Positions 35,650 to 46,782 of a stretch of DNA of 64,000 nt are shown here, one piece after another. Where the stretch lies: the NCBI GenBank assembly GCA_000697665.1, contig KL197716.1, forward strand, positions 1,258,214 to 1,322,213. Reading direction: 5' to 3'. The translations under genes and the position numbers were made by a program. The stretch's first letter is position 1, and each line of letters opens with the position of its first letter. This DNA comes from Jaapia argillacea MUCL 33604. Its lineage: Eukaryota > Basidiomycota > Agaricomycetes > Jaapiales > Jaapiaceae. The notes below the pieces were generated by a model. The model searched no databases and was not told the origin of the DNA. It saw nothing but the letters and a program-made list of their open reading frames with translations.

Positions 35650-37059
35650 ATGCGACCTTCGGGGAAGGGGAGGGAGGAGTTTGAGTTGCTGAGCGGGGTG
35701 TAAAACTGTATATATGGATCCACCGACTGACCGCCTACCGACAAATCACGAAGCAGATGCACTGAACCGTTCGTTCATTCCGTAACTATTCAGCGACTCC
35801 CTGATTTCGCCATATTCTATGCGACTCCTCTTCATTAACACACGACCGACGCCAATCCGTTCAGAACCGACATCATCCAATCAACCATGATTTCTCCTCA
35901 CCCTTACCCCCTTTCCACCCCTGCTCCCGACGGACACTGGCGTCCACCGCCATACACGAAATGCAACCATCCAGTTCACCAACATCACATTCCCCAGTAT
36001 ATCACCTCCCCTTTTCCGATCGTCTCATCTCGCAATCTCTTTCCATTCTTCGTCTCGCGTTTGCTCAAAATGATTCCGGTTGTCCTTCAATAATTATTTT
36101 GCTCTTTATCGTTCATCGTTTTTTTGTCGTTGGCAGGACCGAACTTCTGTACATCCCCTCTCTTGGCTTCTTGCTACTCTGTTGGCGTCCCGCCTATCCT
36201 TTCCTTCGCATTTTCCTTTTCCTCACCCATGCTCTTTGGCACCAACCCACCATCCTTCCTTTCGCAACCGCCGTTGCTGTAACATCTCCTTCTTGCTGAC
36301 TTTCCTACCTCATCCGTTACCCGTCGTCGTACACATCCCACATTCATTCCACTTCGTTTCACCGTCTCATATTCTCACTGGCATGCCTGTTATTTATTCT
36401 GGCATTGTTCCTCCTCTTCACTCATTCATCCCATCCCAAACCGAGGACATCGACATCTCAGCATTGCCCACTCACTCATTCATCGCTTCTATGCATTTCT
36501 CGTTCCATCCTCGTAGGTTACTCTACAGATCACTCTCCTTTCGCCTCCCCTGGTTTGTGAATGCTCCCCATTGTACTACCACCCCTCACGGTGCATTTTC
36601 CGTGTCTCATAGTTTTTCGTCGCTTACGAGCAACTTGCGTTATCTCTGAAACATCGGTGCATACTAAGCTCTTGCTTGCTATCCACGGTTGGGAGTTCTC
36701 ATGTGAGTCAGGCATTAAGATGAAACATTGTGTCGAAGCGGACGGGAAATGTTTGAGCGGAAGCGACAACATGGTGTAACACCGAACCCACGATGGTTGC
36801 TCGTTGTTCCTAGACGAGAACGGAGAAATGCCACGGTGGGATATTCTTCACAAATCGGTTGTTGCCAGCCCCGTCGGGATTTTAGACATGACAAGACTTT
36901 CACAAGGGCAGGAGATAATCCATGTTCTGAGCGAAAGGTCACCCTTTCAGTCCAATAGGTCATATTCTGCAGAGTTGGCGTGGGTGAGGAGACCACGTCT
37001 CAGTAAACACTCCACTCACAGTTACAGCCAACCAATCTGAGGATGAGTTCGCACAATGG
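35650..37059. other. Pyrimidine-rich intergenic region of about 1.4 kb
   Basis: 35880-36650 is strikingly C/T-rich on the plus strand. This keeps long frames open (for example 36080-36649, full of Ser, Pro, His, Phe), with no domain and no splice partners. I read it as non-coding. The rest shows nothing recognisable. Confidence 0.45.
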
Positions 37060-37403
37060 TCAATGCTCTCCAGCCAGTGCTTCCACTCCCGAATTCTCCG
37101 CCGCCTCAATCTGCTTTCTTCGGTGTTCTTGGATTTGACTCCTCTTCTCTGCAATCAACTCAGCAGCCCGCACATCCCATTGATATGCCCAGTAACCTGC
37201 GAAACCAAAGACACCCATTGAAACCAAGTGACCCGTTGGATCTATTCGAAAGTCAAGAATGTAATGTGGGTTGAACCGGAAGACGCGAAGGAGATGGGAT
37301 ACGACGAACTGGAGAGGAGAGGGCGCTTTTGGATTCCTAGTTGACCTAGTCTGGCTGCTAGGCCGAAGATAGAGAACCCAGCGATGTTTGCTAGCAAGGA
37401 CAT
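37060..37403 (-). CDS. Small mitochondrial complex I-type subunit (NADH-ubiquinone oxidoreductase 14 kDa type)
   Basis: This is a 91-residue protein in two exons, 37310-37403 and 37060-37241, joined across a 68-base GT-AG intron. Exon 1 is MSLLANIAGFSIFGLAARLG plus QLGIQKRPLLSN. Exon 2 is PTGHLVSMGVFGFAGYWAYQ, then WDVRAAELIAEKRSQIQEHR and a Glu/Ala-rich tail. There are two hydrophobic segments, the second (LVSMGVFGFAGYWAYQW) being a membrane helix, followed by a charged helix. This matches the small fungal proteins annotated as complex I accessory subunits of the inner mitochondrial membrane; the exact subunit assignment is from memory. Neither exon alone is long enough to be an obvious gene. 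Confidence 0.75.
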
Positions 37404-37591
37404 ATTGCCTGTGTTACGGTGCTATACCGTGTTGTGGTGAATAGGGAGGGGTGGCAACGGAGAGACCAGAAAATAAATACAAACACATCAAACACGCTTT
37501 CTGGGGTTGTGTGGCGGTGAACCTATTTCATTCATCTCTTTCACTGCATATCGCCTGCAATCAACTACACTGCTATTTAGGATTTATCGCG
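37404..37591. promoter_or_regulatory. 188-base bidirectional promoter
   Basis: The complex I-type subunit (start 37403, minus) and the TPR protein (start 37592, plus) are head to head with only 188 bases between start codons. The two genes probably share regulatory sites. An AT-rich run AAATAAATACAAAC (37470-37483) lies in the middle. Confidence 0.55.
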
Positions 37592-38598
37592 ATGGCTGAA
37601 GAGCTTCAAGAAAACCCCGAGTATAACGAGAAGTTTGGTATTGCGAAGAAGAAGAAGGAAACGGGTGATCAGGCGTTCAAGGAGGGGAAGCTGAAGGATG
37701 GTAAGCTGAATTATACCGCCGTTCAAATGCTCGATGTTTGATCCTCATATGTGTGCTGGTTTTTTCAAAAGCGCTATGGTCATATCATGAAGTGAGTTGT
37801 TTTGAGTTTTATTGATGGTGTGGCGTACTGACCACCCTCAAAGGCGACCATGTACCTGACTGGACTCAACCCTCAGAAGTCAGTCCCATTTGAATGGATG
37901 ACCCCTATGCTGGTAATGACATAGGTGTGACTGTCCTCCACAGAGGAGGAGGGATGCCCCAGATCAACTCGAATCCGCAAGGACAGACAGAACCAGCGAA
38001 GCCCAAGACACCAGTACGGCATGTTCCTCACCTGAGATTGAGCTCATCTCTAGATAATCCACTAGGTGGACGAAATGTTGGAGAAGGTATATGCCAACAT
38101 GTCAGCGTGTCACATCAATCAAAAGAATTGGAAGCGCGCTTTGGAGACGGCTGATAAGGTGAGTGGATTAGTTTGAATCGGGGATCTGGATAGCATTCAT
38201 CCGTTCCACCCAGGCTCTCTCTAAGAATTCCGACAACTACAAAGCTCTGTTTAGGAAAGGAAAGGCCTTGGGAGAGTTGGGATATTACGACAAGGCGGTA
38301 GTGGTTCTTGAAGATCTCCTTAAGAAGAACCCCTCGGATGCACCCACTATCAACGCAGAGCTGTCTCGACTGCGGGTTATTGACAAGCAACGGGAGAGAG
38401 AGGCTAATCAAAAGCTCAAGGGCATGTATCGAATTATCTGATCTTCTCTTTCCTACGACTCATAAAGTTACAGGTTTCTTGTCCAAGGACAAAGCCCTCG
38501 GTAGTGAGGGAGGAAAGGTGGAGAAAATAGTGAAGCTACCTCCTGTTCAATCCGCGTCCATTGTCGAGTTACCACCGGACGCTACGAGCGCTGATTAA
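37592..38598 (+). CDS. TPR co-chaperone-like protein (FKBP/CNS1-type TPR)
   Basis: The start is MAEELQENPEYNEKFGIAKK at 37592. Helix pairs follow across at least six short exons: ETGDQAFKEGKLKD, ALWSYHE, ATMYLTGLNPQ, a Gln/Pro linker (GGGMPQINSNPQGQTEP), VDEMLEKVYANMSACHINQK, NWKRALETADKALSKNSDNY, KALFRKGKALGELGYYDKAV and VLEDLLKKNPSDAPTINAEL. A charged C-terminal helix, RLRVIDKQREREANQKLKG, follows, and the end is ELPPDATSAD. The N-K-N/R-K pattern resembles the carboxylate-clamp TPR domains of FKBP-type and Cns1/TTC4 co-chaperones, which bind Hsp90/Hsp70 tails. No prolyl isomerase domain is seen. One early exon contains a stretch that I could not place precisely. Confidence 0.78.
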
Positions 38599-38830
38599 TG
38601 GGGTTCCCCTCCTTTTATTGGGGTTGGGATGGTGATATCTGCCACATAACGTATCGTGTACTAAAATCATACCACTATCGAGTCATCTATACCGCCTTGA
38701 GGCTTGGCGACTGAAGTTAAGACGTCACGCGATGATTCAGAGGCACGTGACAGTCGCGCTCCGTCACATTGACAATGACATGGCAGTTGCACGGCGCCAA
38801 CCGTGTCCCTTTCGAATTCTGGCGTACCAA

Positions 38831-41800
38831 ATGTCGGTTTCACTTACTTTGCTTCAGTCTTATTATCCAGTTGTGAAGAGTCTGCACGCTTATCTGAACG
38901 ATATCATTCAATCGCCTGAGGAAGCCATCTTAATCCGGGATAGCGACTCTGAATCGTACAAGAGCCTCCTTCTATTATCGTATGTCGCGAAGGACCGTCC
39001 CGTGGTTCAGAACGTGTATCAGGCGTATTGTCCGATGGTGTATATGAGAGAGGTGAGCTTCACGAATGCTGAGATGGTATCCTGAAATCTGACTGTTCGA
39101 GGGAAGGTGATCGATCGCGCCCAAGAGAGGTTGTTTGCGAGGAGCAAGGGAAAACCGTCTAACATCATTACTGCCGGCTATAGATCTGTGCGTAACTGAT
39201 CTAATTGTACGAAAATCACCCTGATGGTCCAAAGGCGTCAAGGAACGGTGAGGGAGGCAAGGCTGGTGGTGGCCGGCTTGGCATCTGGAACTATTTCGTC
39301 AACACGAATATCACTGCTCTCCAAGCACCGGAATGGGAGCGTCTTCTAGAGAGGTACCTCAGTACGCTCTCTTTCCTGTTACTTGTTGTGAACGCCTTCG
39401 TCTTTCTAGGATCGGGGATGATGCTGTTCTACACCTACTCCTGGAAACTTCAATTTTCGTCGCCCTACCAAATGACTGTCTGTGTCAACTTATCGGTGAT
39501 CCAATTGTTCACATGAAAAGGCCCGACTTTGGTATACTGCAGATGAATTCGGCACGACAAAGGGAGAAGAGACCTGCACCACCTTCGCATCCGGACGAAC
39601 CACCTGCAAAACGCTTACGTTTGAAGAAATCGACTTCGAGGAAATCTAAGGCGTCCATCCCTCCGAGTACGACGACAGATTTCACGGAAAAGTTCGTGCC
39701 CTCCTTTTTACCCTGCCGATCTGAGGTGACAACTTTCGCAGGCGTTCACCTGTGGATATTTCCTTTGTCCGTGTGCGACTTTTCTACTCGAGGCCATTCT
39801 ATGTCCCTCATGGGGCGGGCATTGCAGTAGGCCTCCCGCCGAAACGTATATATCCGAATCCATCCTTGTGGGTTGAACTGACTCTTCTGGTTGTGTTTGT
39901 CCAGACATTCTGAATAGGCTTCACCCCTCCTACCACCGAAAACCCAAAATTCCGCCTGAAGAATATGTTGATCCCGACCCCCGGAAACAAATGGAAGACA
40001 CTAGACATTTGGCTAAATATGTCTTTCCAAGGCAGTTTGGCCTTTCGAGTCCTTTCAGTTTTGATGGTCAGCAGAAAACGCAATCGTATCAGTTGCCCGA
40101 TTTTGGTGATCGAGAAGAAGAGATCAAGGTATTTTGGCGACTCGGAATCATCGTCGACGACCTCATTGAGGTCCTTTTGCATTTGCAGAAACGAGGCCCA
40201 TGCAAGACGCCCAAGAGAGTGAAAACAGCGCTGGAGCTTCTGGAGAAATTGATCTGGAGACACGGGAAGTGTGGATATAAGCCTCTTCGCGACAAAGCGT
40301 GTCCTTCAAGGGTATGTCTCTGTTCATCAGCTTCATATTATTTATCGACCACATCTGGCTTCGTTCATCTACCAGCTGAAATCAGTGGCTTCGACTCCAA
40401 TTGATAGCAGTGTCATTTTGGTAGGACCACTCTCCTGTTTTCAACAGCGCATCGCCTGAGATAAAGAGCTTAGGAACTGATGTCCGAAACACTACCCCCA
40501 TTATACTCGCAAGGGAACGTCTCTGGGGGAGACACTTCCATTGATTCAGAGGGTCGCACTATTATTGCACGAGGACTGTCACAAGCTGAAAAACATGCGA
40601 AAGGCAAACCTCGGTTTGCGGAGTTTGCGTGTAGTCATGTTCAGGTATAATTTCTTTCCATGATCATATCAACTGGATATTTGCTCATCCATGTGGTTAC
40701 CGTCCAGGTTTACTGCTATGCGGTCTTGGTCACTAAAGCGGTAATACCTAAGGCACTCTGGGGATGCCATGCGAACTTTCAACTGATCTTGAAATGTGAG
40801 CCACCCTTCGTCTTTGTACGTTCGTTTTCCGATCCTTCCGCCTCGTTAGATATCAAGGAGTTCATATCATGCCGTCGATACGAAACGTTAAGTCTCCATC
40901 ATGTCCTCCAAGGATTCAGCACAGCGGAATGCGACTGGCTCATGCCACCAACGCCTAGTGCAAAACGTCAGGCGAGAGTTTGTATCTCCGATGCGTTGAA
41001 ACGACGAGAACTCCTGGAAGAATTTCTTTTTTGGTACTTTGATTCTTTTCTCTTACCGTTGCTCAGGGTAAGTGTGACCCGACGTCTATCTGATTGGTTT
41101 CCTATCATTCAACTGCTTCTCCGTTGCAGACCACCTTCTACGTGACAGAGTCCTCTGCGTTTCGCAATCAGGTGTTGTACTTTCGACAAGATGATTGGCG
41201 GACACTCTGTGAACCTCTCATCGAGCGCTTAGCGTGTGATACGTTCCAAAAAATGGACAAAGTAAGTCGCGCCTTAGCTTGTGTTATCCACCGGAGATTA
41301 ATGGAACTCAGGCAGAAGCGGAAGAACTGTTGAGACAACGCAAGCTGGGATTCTCCTTTGTTCGATTGTTACCGAAGGATACAGGTGTTCGACCCATTGT
41401 AAACTTGAGAAGGCGTAATCCCCAGCAGAAGGTGAGGATCGGTGAGGATCAATTGCTCCCTGACAATGATCATTTATCGGGTTACTTCAGTCTCTGTATC
41501 GGCAGCCGGACAGGTCTATCAACCAGATCTTGCAAGCTGCATTTCAAATTCTCACCTATGAGAAGGTATTGCTCCACTCTCTGGTCGTGCATTCCGATCT
41601 AAATTATCCACCTATAACAGGAGGTGCAACCGGATCTCCTTGGTGCTTCTGTCTTTGGTCCAAACGAAGTGTATAGGAAATTGAAGGCCTTCAAGTCGCG
41701 ATTGAAGTCGGAGAATCCTGGTGAAACCTTGTACGGATCACCTAGGGTCGATCCAATACCCTGATTACTCATACCCCCCTCACAGACCAAAGCTATACTT

Positions 41801-43630
41801 CGTGAAAGTGGATGTACAAGCATGTTTCGATACCATTGAACAGACGAAACTGCTTGGGATTCTCAGGGAAATCCTTACTGAGGTCAACTTTCTCTCCATG
41901 CTCCCGTGCCGAAGGTTGTATTGATGCAGATGTCCAGGATGCATATATGGGACTGAGGTATGGCCAAGTGTCCTCCGCAGCTGGCAAGATCAAACGGCGA
42001 TATATGAAGAAGGCGTTGCCCGAAGGTATGTTCCATCTGTATGATCAAGCCGTTCTCTTGTGAACCCTCACGCTAGACGACCATCCTCATTTTTTGACCT
42101 TTGCACGGGAACTCGCAAGTGCCTTGAAACAGACCATCTTCGTTGATCAGGTCAATACCGACATCTGAATCTTTCGGGCCTCTTACTGAGTGGTGTGACA
42201 TTTCAGGTTGTCTATCCATTCTCCAAAAGGGAAGAGATCATCGAACTCCTGGAGGAGCATATCACCGAGAACATCGTCAAGGTATACGAGGAGCCGAGTA
42301 CCTCCCGTTTTCATTCTGATGCAGACTGCGCTCTAGATTGGCTCCGATTACTATCGTCAAATGGTTGGGATTCCACAAGGCTCTGTCCTCTCAGCGTTGC
42401 TTTGTTCTTTCTTTTATGGTGACCTGGAGAGGCGTAAATTTAAGTTTACAGAAGATCCCCAGAGCGTATGTGGGACGCCTCATCTCCGCGGACTGGCGAA
42501 TTTACTGATAGAGGTCCATAGCTCTTGATGAGGTTGATAGATGACTACTTGCTCGTCACGACGAATCCGTCAACCGCTCGCAGGTTTTTGGATATGATGA
42601 ATCAGGGTGAGAGTTTCCTCCGCCTCTGAAGCCATTTCTGACCCCTCACTATATCCAGGTCATCCGGAGTATGGATGTTTCATCACCAAGGAGAAGACAA
42701 TGACCAATTTTAACTACGACGCTCAGATCATGAATGTGACAAGCCCACATCAACGGAGTCCGTATGATTCTTGTGTTCGTCGCATTGCTTTATTAATGAA
42801 AGCACCTACACTTAGGTTTCCCTTGGTGCGGATATGTCATTGACATGAAGGATTTGTCTGTTTCGACTGACTATGAGAGATACAACCAGTCTTGTATGAT
42901 GATACTTGGCCCTGATCTCACGTTCACAGCATTGATGATGTACCCCCCGACAGACTTGGCGGATTCATTAACTGTGGAGAGGGGTCGTCGGCCTGGTGTA
43001 GCCTTCGCCCACAAAATGCTCCAGTCAGTTTCCATCATCTCTGACCCATTCCGCCTGCTGATAGCCACTGCAGGCTGGCGAAGCATAAGAGTCACATTCT
43101 CTTCTGCGACACTGATCTCAACTCAGAACATAGTGTTTACTTGAACATATACCAGACTTTCCTTGTTGCGGGCATGAAGATGCATCACTACCTTCGGAGC
43201 TGGGGAATTAATATTGGCCAGAGTACGCCTTTCATTCGAAGTAGGTGGTCCTCATCTGCTCGCGAAACCTCCGTATAAATGGTCTACTGGACCACAGACA
43301 CTATCCGTCAAATGATTACGTTCACCTTCGCCACCATTCGCAACAAGGCCTCCAACAAGGTGGCACGAGCTAGTAATGGAAGGTGCGATGTCGAGAAATC
43401 GTCTGTTTGTTGGTGAGTTGCATTTGACGCCATCGAGTGTCGTTGCTAAACTGTGTAGGTTGGGGATGCACGCCTTTCATACGGTTCTCACACGAAAACC
43501 TCACGCTTATCTCAAGCTGATCAAGTCATTTGAATTCGATTTGTCGCTGCCACAGTACCGACGGTGTAGGAGACGGTTTAGAAATGTGGTCAAGGATGGG
43601 TTGGGCCTCATGACTGTGTTGGGGTATTAA
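38831..43630 (+). CDS. tert: Telomerase reverse transcriptase (TERT)
   Basis: This is the catalytic subunit that copies telomeric repeats from the telomerase RNA. The N-terminus is MSVSLTLLQSYYPVVKSLHA; Met codons at 38732 and 38780 lie in the same frame but in a less conserved stretch. RNA-binding domain blocks are RLFYSRPFYVPHGAGIAVGL, HILNRLHPSYH and WRHGKCGYKPLRDKACPS. Motif T is FYVTESSAFRNQVLYFRQDD (about 41132). Motifs 1/2 are FVRLLPKDTGVRPIVNLRRR, motif A is VDVQACFDTIEQ (about 41810), motif B' is MVGIPQGSVLSALLCSFFYG (about 42360), motif C is LMRLIDDYLLVTT (about 42525) and motif E is FPWCGYVIDMKDLSV. All three catalytic aspartates are visible. The thumb domain continues to WLGMHAFHTVLTRKPHAYLK and the end VLGY. 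There are well over ten introns. This is a host gene, not a retroelement. Confidence 0.93.
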
Positions 43631-45449
43631 CTATTCTTCCTGCCGTCGATCTTCTTGTAGCGAGTCGTCTCCAGAGTTTAAAGGTCGTAACCCTTGGGCG
43701 GGCGCCTGAGCTGTGGACTCGGATTCCACTTGATACCTCCCTCTGGCATGCGCAGAATAGGTGCAGCTCCCTGGTGAGCAGCAATCAAGATTCCGCGGCT
43801 ACTTGTATGTCGTCAGATACGTAGCGAGATTCTACATCGAACAGTTTTTCAGCCGGAATTCCTTTCCTGCCTGGAGAGAGCATCAGTCAAGCTGAGGGGA
43901 GATGGTGCTGGACTCCTGAAAATTAAAAATCCGAGGCTTCGGTACAGATTAAGGAGAGAATAATCAGATAAGTACTGTCATGGCTGGAGCGTAACGAGCG
44001 TTCACCGTCGGTGTAATTTCGATGAGGGTAGTGGAGGAACGTGACGACGTGTCGTCACGCGCGTACAAGTAACGGCTCGCGTTTCGACTCCCGAATCCAC
44101 ATGCACTCTTCGCTCTCCCAGTCTCGCGCACAAGACCAAGCTTACCCCGAGCCAGTCACCCTGGCGTCTACTATGAAGTCTCTTCGATTTTGTTATGTCC
44201 TTTGCATGACCTTATACCTGAGAATGCTTGGATCGCGAATACCTAAGAATATCTTCAATTTTTCCACCTAGCCAGGCTCAGTCAGGAAACGATTTCTCAC
44301 CCCCCGCCTCCGAACAGCAGCTGCAGGGTACTCGACAGCCAATCAATACCATGATCCCCGCATGATGCTTTGCTTCACAAGGTTAAAATTACAGTGTCAT
44401 GCCACTAACATCCTCGGAAGGATGTTTCGCGGATAAACGAGTCAATCCCGGTCAACCCACCTACACCACCGATTTAGCGTGGGGTCAAAAAAAGGTTTTC
44501 CGCCCAAGCCTTGGCCAACCTTGGGAAAAGGTCCGAAAACATGGAAATACGAAAATCAATCCAGGCTTAGCAAACCCCAATGTCGTGGCAAGGTTTGGGG
44601 GGTCAGATTTTCGTGACCTTGCAGCTCCAAGTCTGTAGTGTCGTTTGCACAAGGTTCTCTCAGAGTTCGAATGGTGGTTGATAATCCATTTCACACATCC
44701 CCATTCAAGTGCCATGATATGGGTAACAGCAATATATTTGAGCAATTCTGATGAGATTTACGTTCAACCACAATTAGACATGATAAACAACTACGGAAGA
44801 ATGGGGGAGGGTGCGAGGACACGATGAGGGGGGCTTTAGTGAGAGTGGTGGGTGGGCTGCATATGAGTGGGTCTCGAATTCGTCACGAGGGCAGGCGAGA
44901 ACAGACAGGTGGCAAAGAGGCACCAAGGAATAGAAATACAAGAAATTGGGTGGTGTTGTGGCAAGTTGAAGCGACACTGGTATCGAGAGGGCATGGGGAG
45001 GGGCAGGTCTTGCGGCGAGCACTCGGTTTTGTGGTCTCATCTTGTTGGTTCACCTTCTCTGAGCTTCCGTGAGGGAGGCAGTTGACGAGCGAGGAAACAA
45101 GGCCAGATTGTGAGGCCAGGGGCATTCGGATTCCGGGTGGCCAGTCCATCGGGTGAAGCGGGGAGTCCAACTTGCAGAGTTTCGCAGATGAATTCTTCGT
45201 AATGGTTCTCCTGCTGGTTCTTGTCTGGGGGAGGTGGGCAAGACAGCGATGATTTGGGGGATCGCGTGGCCAATCGGTTTCCGGTGCAGCGAGGACGGCC
45301 CTTTCGGGATTGTGAGTTCAAGCCAGAGTGAGCGGGGCCACGAAGGACAAACTCAAACGCAAGGCAAACGCGTTGAGAATATGTCGAGAAGGAATGCAGT
45401 TCATCGAAAATTGCAGTTGAACTGAATTTGAAACTCCGGCGGCATACCC
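43631..45449. other. Gene-free region left of the scaffold gap
   Basis: No gene is supported. 44390-44640 contains a self-complementary stretch (CCAAGCCTTGGCCAACCTTGG, 44504-44524) and overlapping open frames on both strands, which could be a small repeat. 44640-45430 has open frames on both strands without domains. Confidence 0.4.
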
Positions 45450-45785
45450 NNNNNNNNNNNNNNNNNNNNNNNNNNNNNNNNNNNNNNNNNNNNNNNNNNN
45501 NNNNNNNNNNNNNNNNNNNNNNNNNNNNNNNNNNNNNNNNNNNNNNNNNNNNNNNNNNNNNNNNNNNNNNNNNNNNNNNNNNNNNNNNNNNNNNNNNNNN
45601 NNNNNNNNNNNNNNNNNNNNNNNNNNNNNNNNNNNNNNNNNNNNNNNNNNNNNNNNNNNNNNNNNNNNNNNNNNNNNNNNNNNNNNNNNNNNNNNNNNNN
45701 NNNNNNNNNNNNNNNNNNNNNNNNNNNNNNNNNNNNNNNNNNNNNNNNNNNNNNNNNNNNNNNNNNNNNNNNNNNNNNNNNNNNN
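45450..45785. other. Assembly gap (336 N)
   Basis: A run of N. The 35 bases before it (45415-45449) and the 35 bases after it (45786-45820) are the same sequence, apart from one extra C on the left and one at the right end. The real gap may therefore be zero or negative in length. Confidence 0.95.
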
Positions 45786-46718
45786 AGTTGAACTGAATTT
45801 GAAACTCGGCGGCATACCCCGTGCTGTCCTCAAGCCGTTCACCGCAGGGACACCTGAGTTCGACAGTCTGTTTGGGCAGCTAATTGCGAGCCCATCCAAC
45901 TCCCTTAGATACATACAAGATGGATAGAAGGACATAAATCGAGACTATTGTAAAATTTCGAGAGAGGTTAGCTTCGAAAGAATGGCCTGCAGCCATCAAG
46001 TTTCAACGCACACCCTATGAGATCTGCTTAAGCTTACCAGCAAACCTTGGAGCAAGCTTTCTCGAGCCCGACGATAAGCTGCCCTTAGCTCGAAATAAAG
46101 GTTACCCCAAAAATGTCTCAATAGCCCCAAAAAAGGGTTGCGGCAACGTGACAGATCGAGACTATTGTGACACTTCCACGGAAGGTATCAAGAATCCCAG
46201 GCCCAGTTGGGGGTGTAGCTCCTGCCGCGACGTGTGGCTTGGCAGTGAGAAGAAAATCTCAGATCAAAACTCTCGGGGACTCCTTCAAATCTTAGGCTTT
46301 AGTAGGATCAAAAATGCGGTATCATTCATTCGGATGTATTCTTCCTGCCAAGACCCCTGCCAAGTGAAAGCGATTCAGGATAAGTATCTGCGGTATGGCT
46401 CCAGTGCGTCCTTTAGGATCCGTGTCGCTCCTTGCCCGATTTCGAGCGTTAATCGTCGTGTTACTGTTAGAATGCCCTCCAGGGTTCTTCCCGATGTTCA
46501 GGCGAACATTACCCGCTGTCTTGATTACTTTCCTCGATGGTTTTCTCCTTCGTTCGACGCCTATTTTCGTCGCTCTACCAAACACCTTTGTCGCCGCCTG
46601 TTGGTGGTCGGACTGAACTCGGCAGCCTGCGCAATGATACTCACTGGACGTGGGGATGCCGTGCGGTATTAGCAACGGCTGTACTCTGCGACTCGTTTTT
46701 TTTGGATCGTTGCAAAGG
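45786..46718. other. Region right of the gap, upstream of the endoglucanase
   Basis: Open frames occur (minus strand across the gap; plus strand 46148-46672), but none has a domain. A 14-base word, ATCGAGACTATTGT, occurs twice (near 45938 and 46157). 46672-46718 is the promoter side of the endoglucanase. Confidence 0.4.
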
Positions 46719-46725
46719 TATAAAG
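46719..46725 (+). promoter_or_regulatory. TATA box of the endoglucanase gene
   Basis: TATAAAG lies 64 bases before the endoglucanase start codon (46783), typical of strongly inducible fungal secreted-enzyme genes. Confidence 0.6.
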
Positions 46726-46782
46726 AGGAGGTGAGCAAGTCTCGACAAGGCAGCGCAGCAAGAGTTTCATCGAAAAGCAACA

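Noticed and set aside
36080-36649. Long plus-strand open frame of 189 codons
   Set aside because: The stretch is C/T-rich, which removes stop codons by composition. The product is rich in Ser/Pro/His/Phe without any domain, and no splice partner or promoter supports it.
38831-43630. Reading the reverse transcriptase as a retroelement
   Set aside because: Motif T, the RNA-binding blocks and WCG motif E are specific to telomerase. There is no integrase, endonuclease or terminal repeat.
44030-44100. Possible tRNA with ends GTGGA...TCCAC and a GTTTCGACTCC word
   Set aside because: The acceptor stem pairs only 5 of 7, the T-stem does not close and there is no D-arm.
45318-45935. Minus-strand frame running across the scaffold gap
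   Set aside because: It is open only because the N block cannot contain stops. The two flanks show no domain, and the flank duplication suggests the gap is artificial.
46148-46672. Open frame of 174 codons before the endoglucanase
   Set aside because: No domain and high Arg/Ser/Cys content typical of a chance frame. It overlaps an opposite-strand frame and lies in the endoglucanase promoter region.
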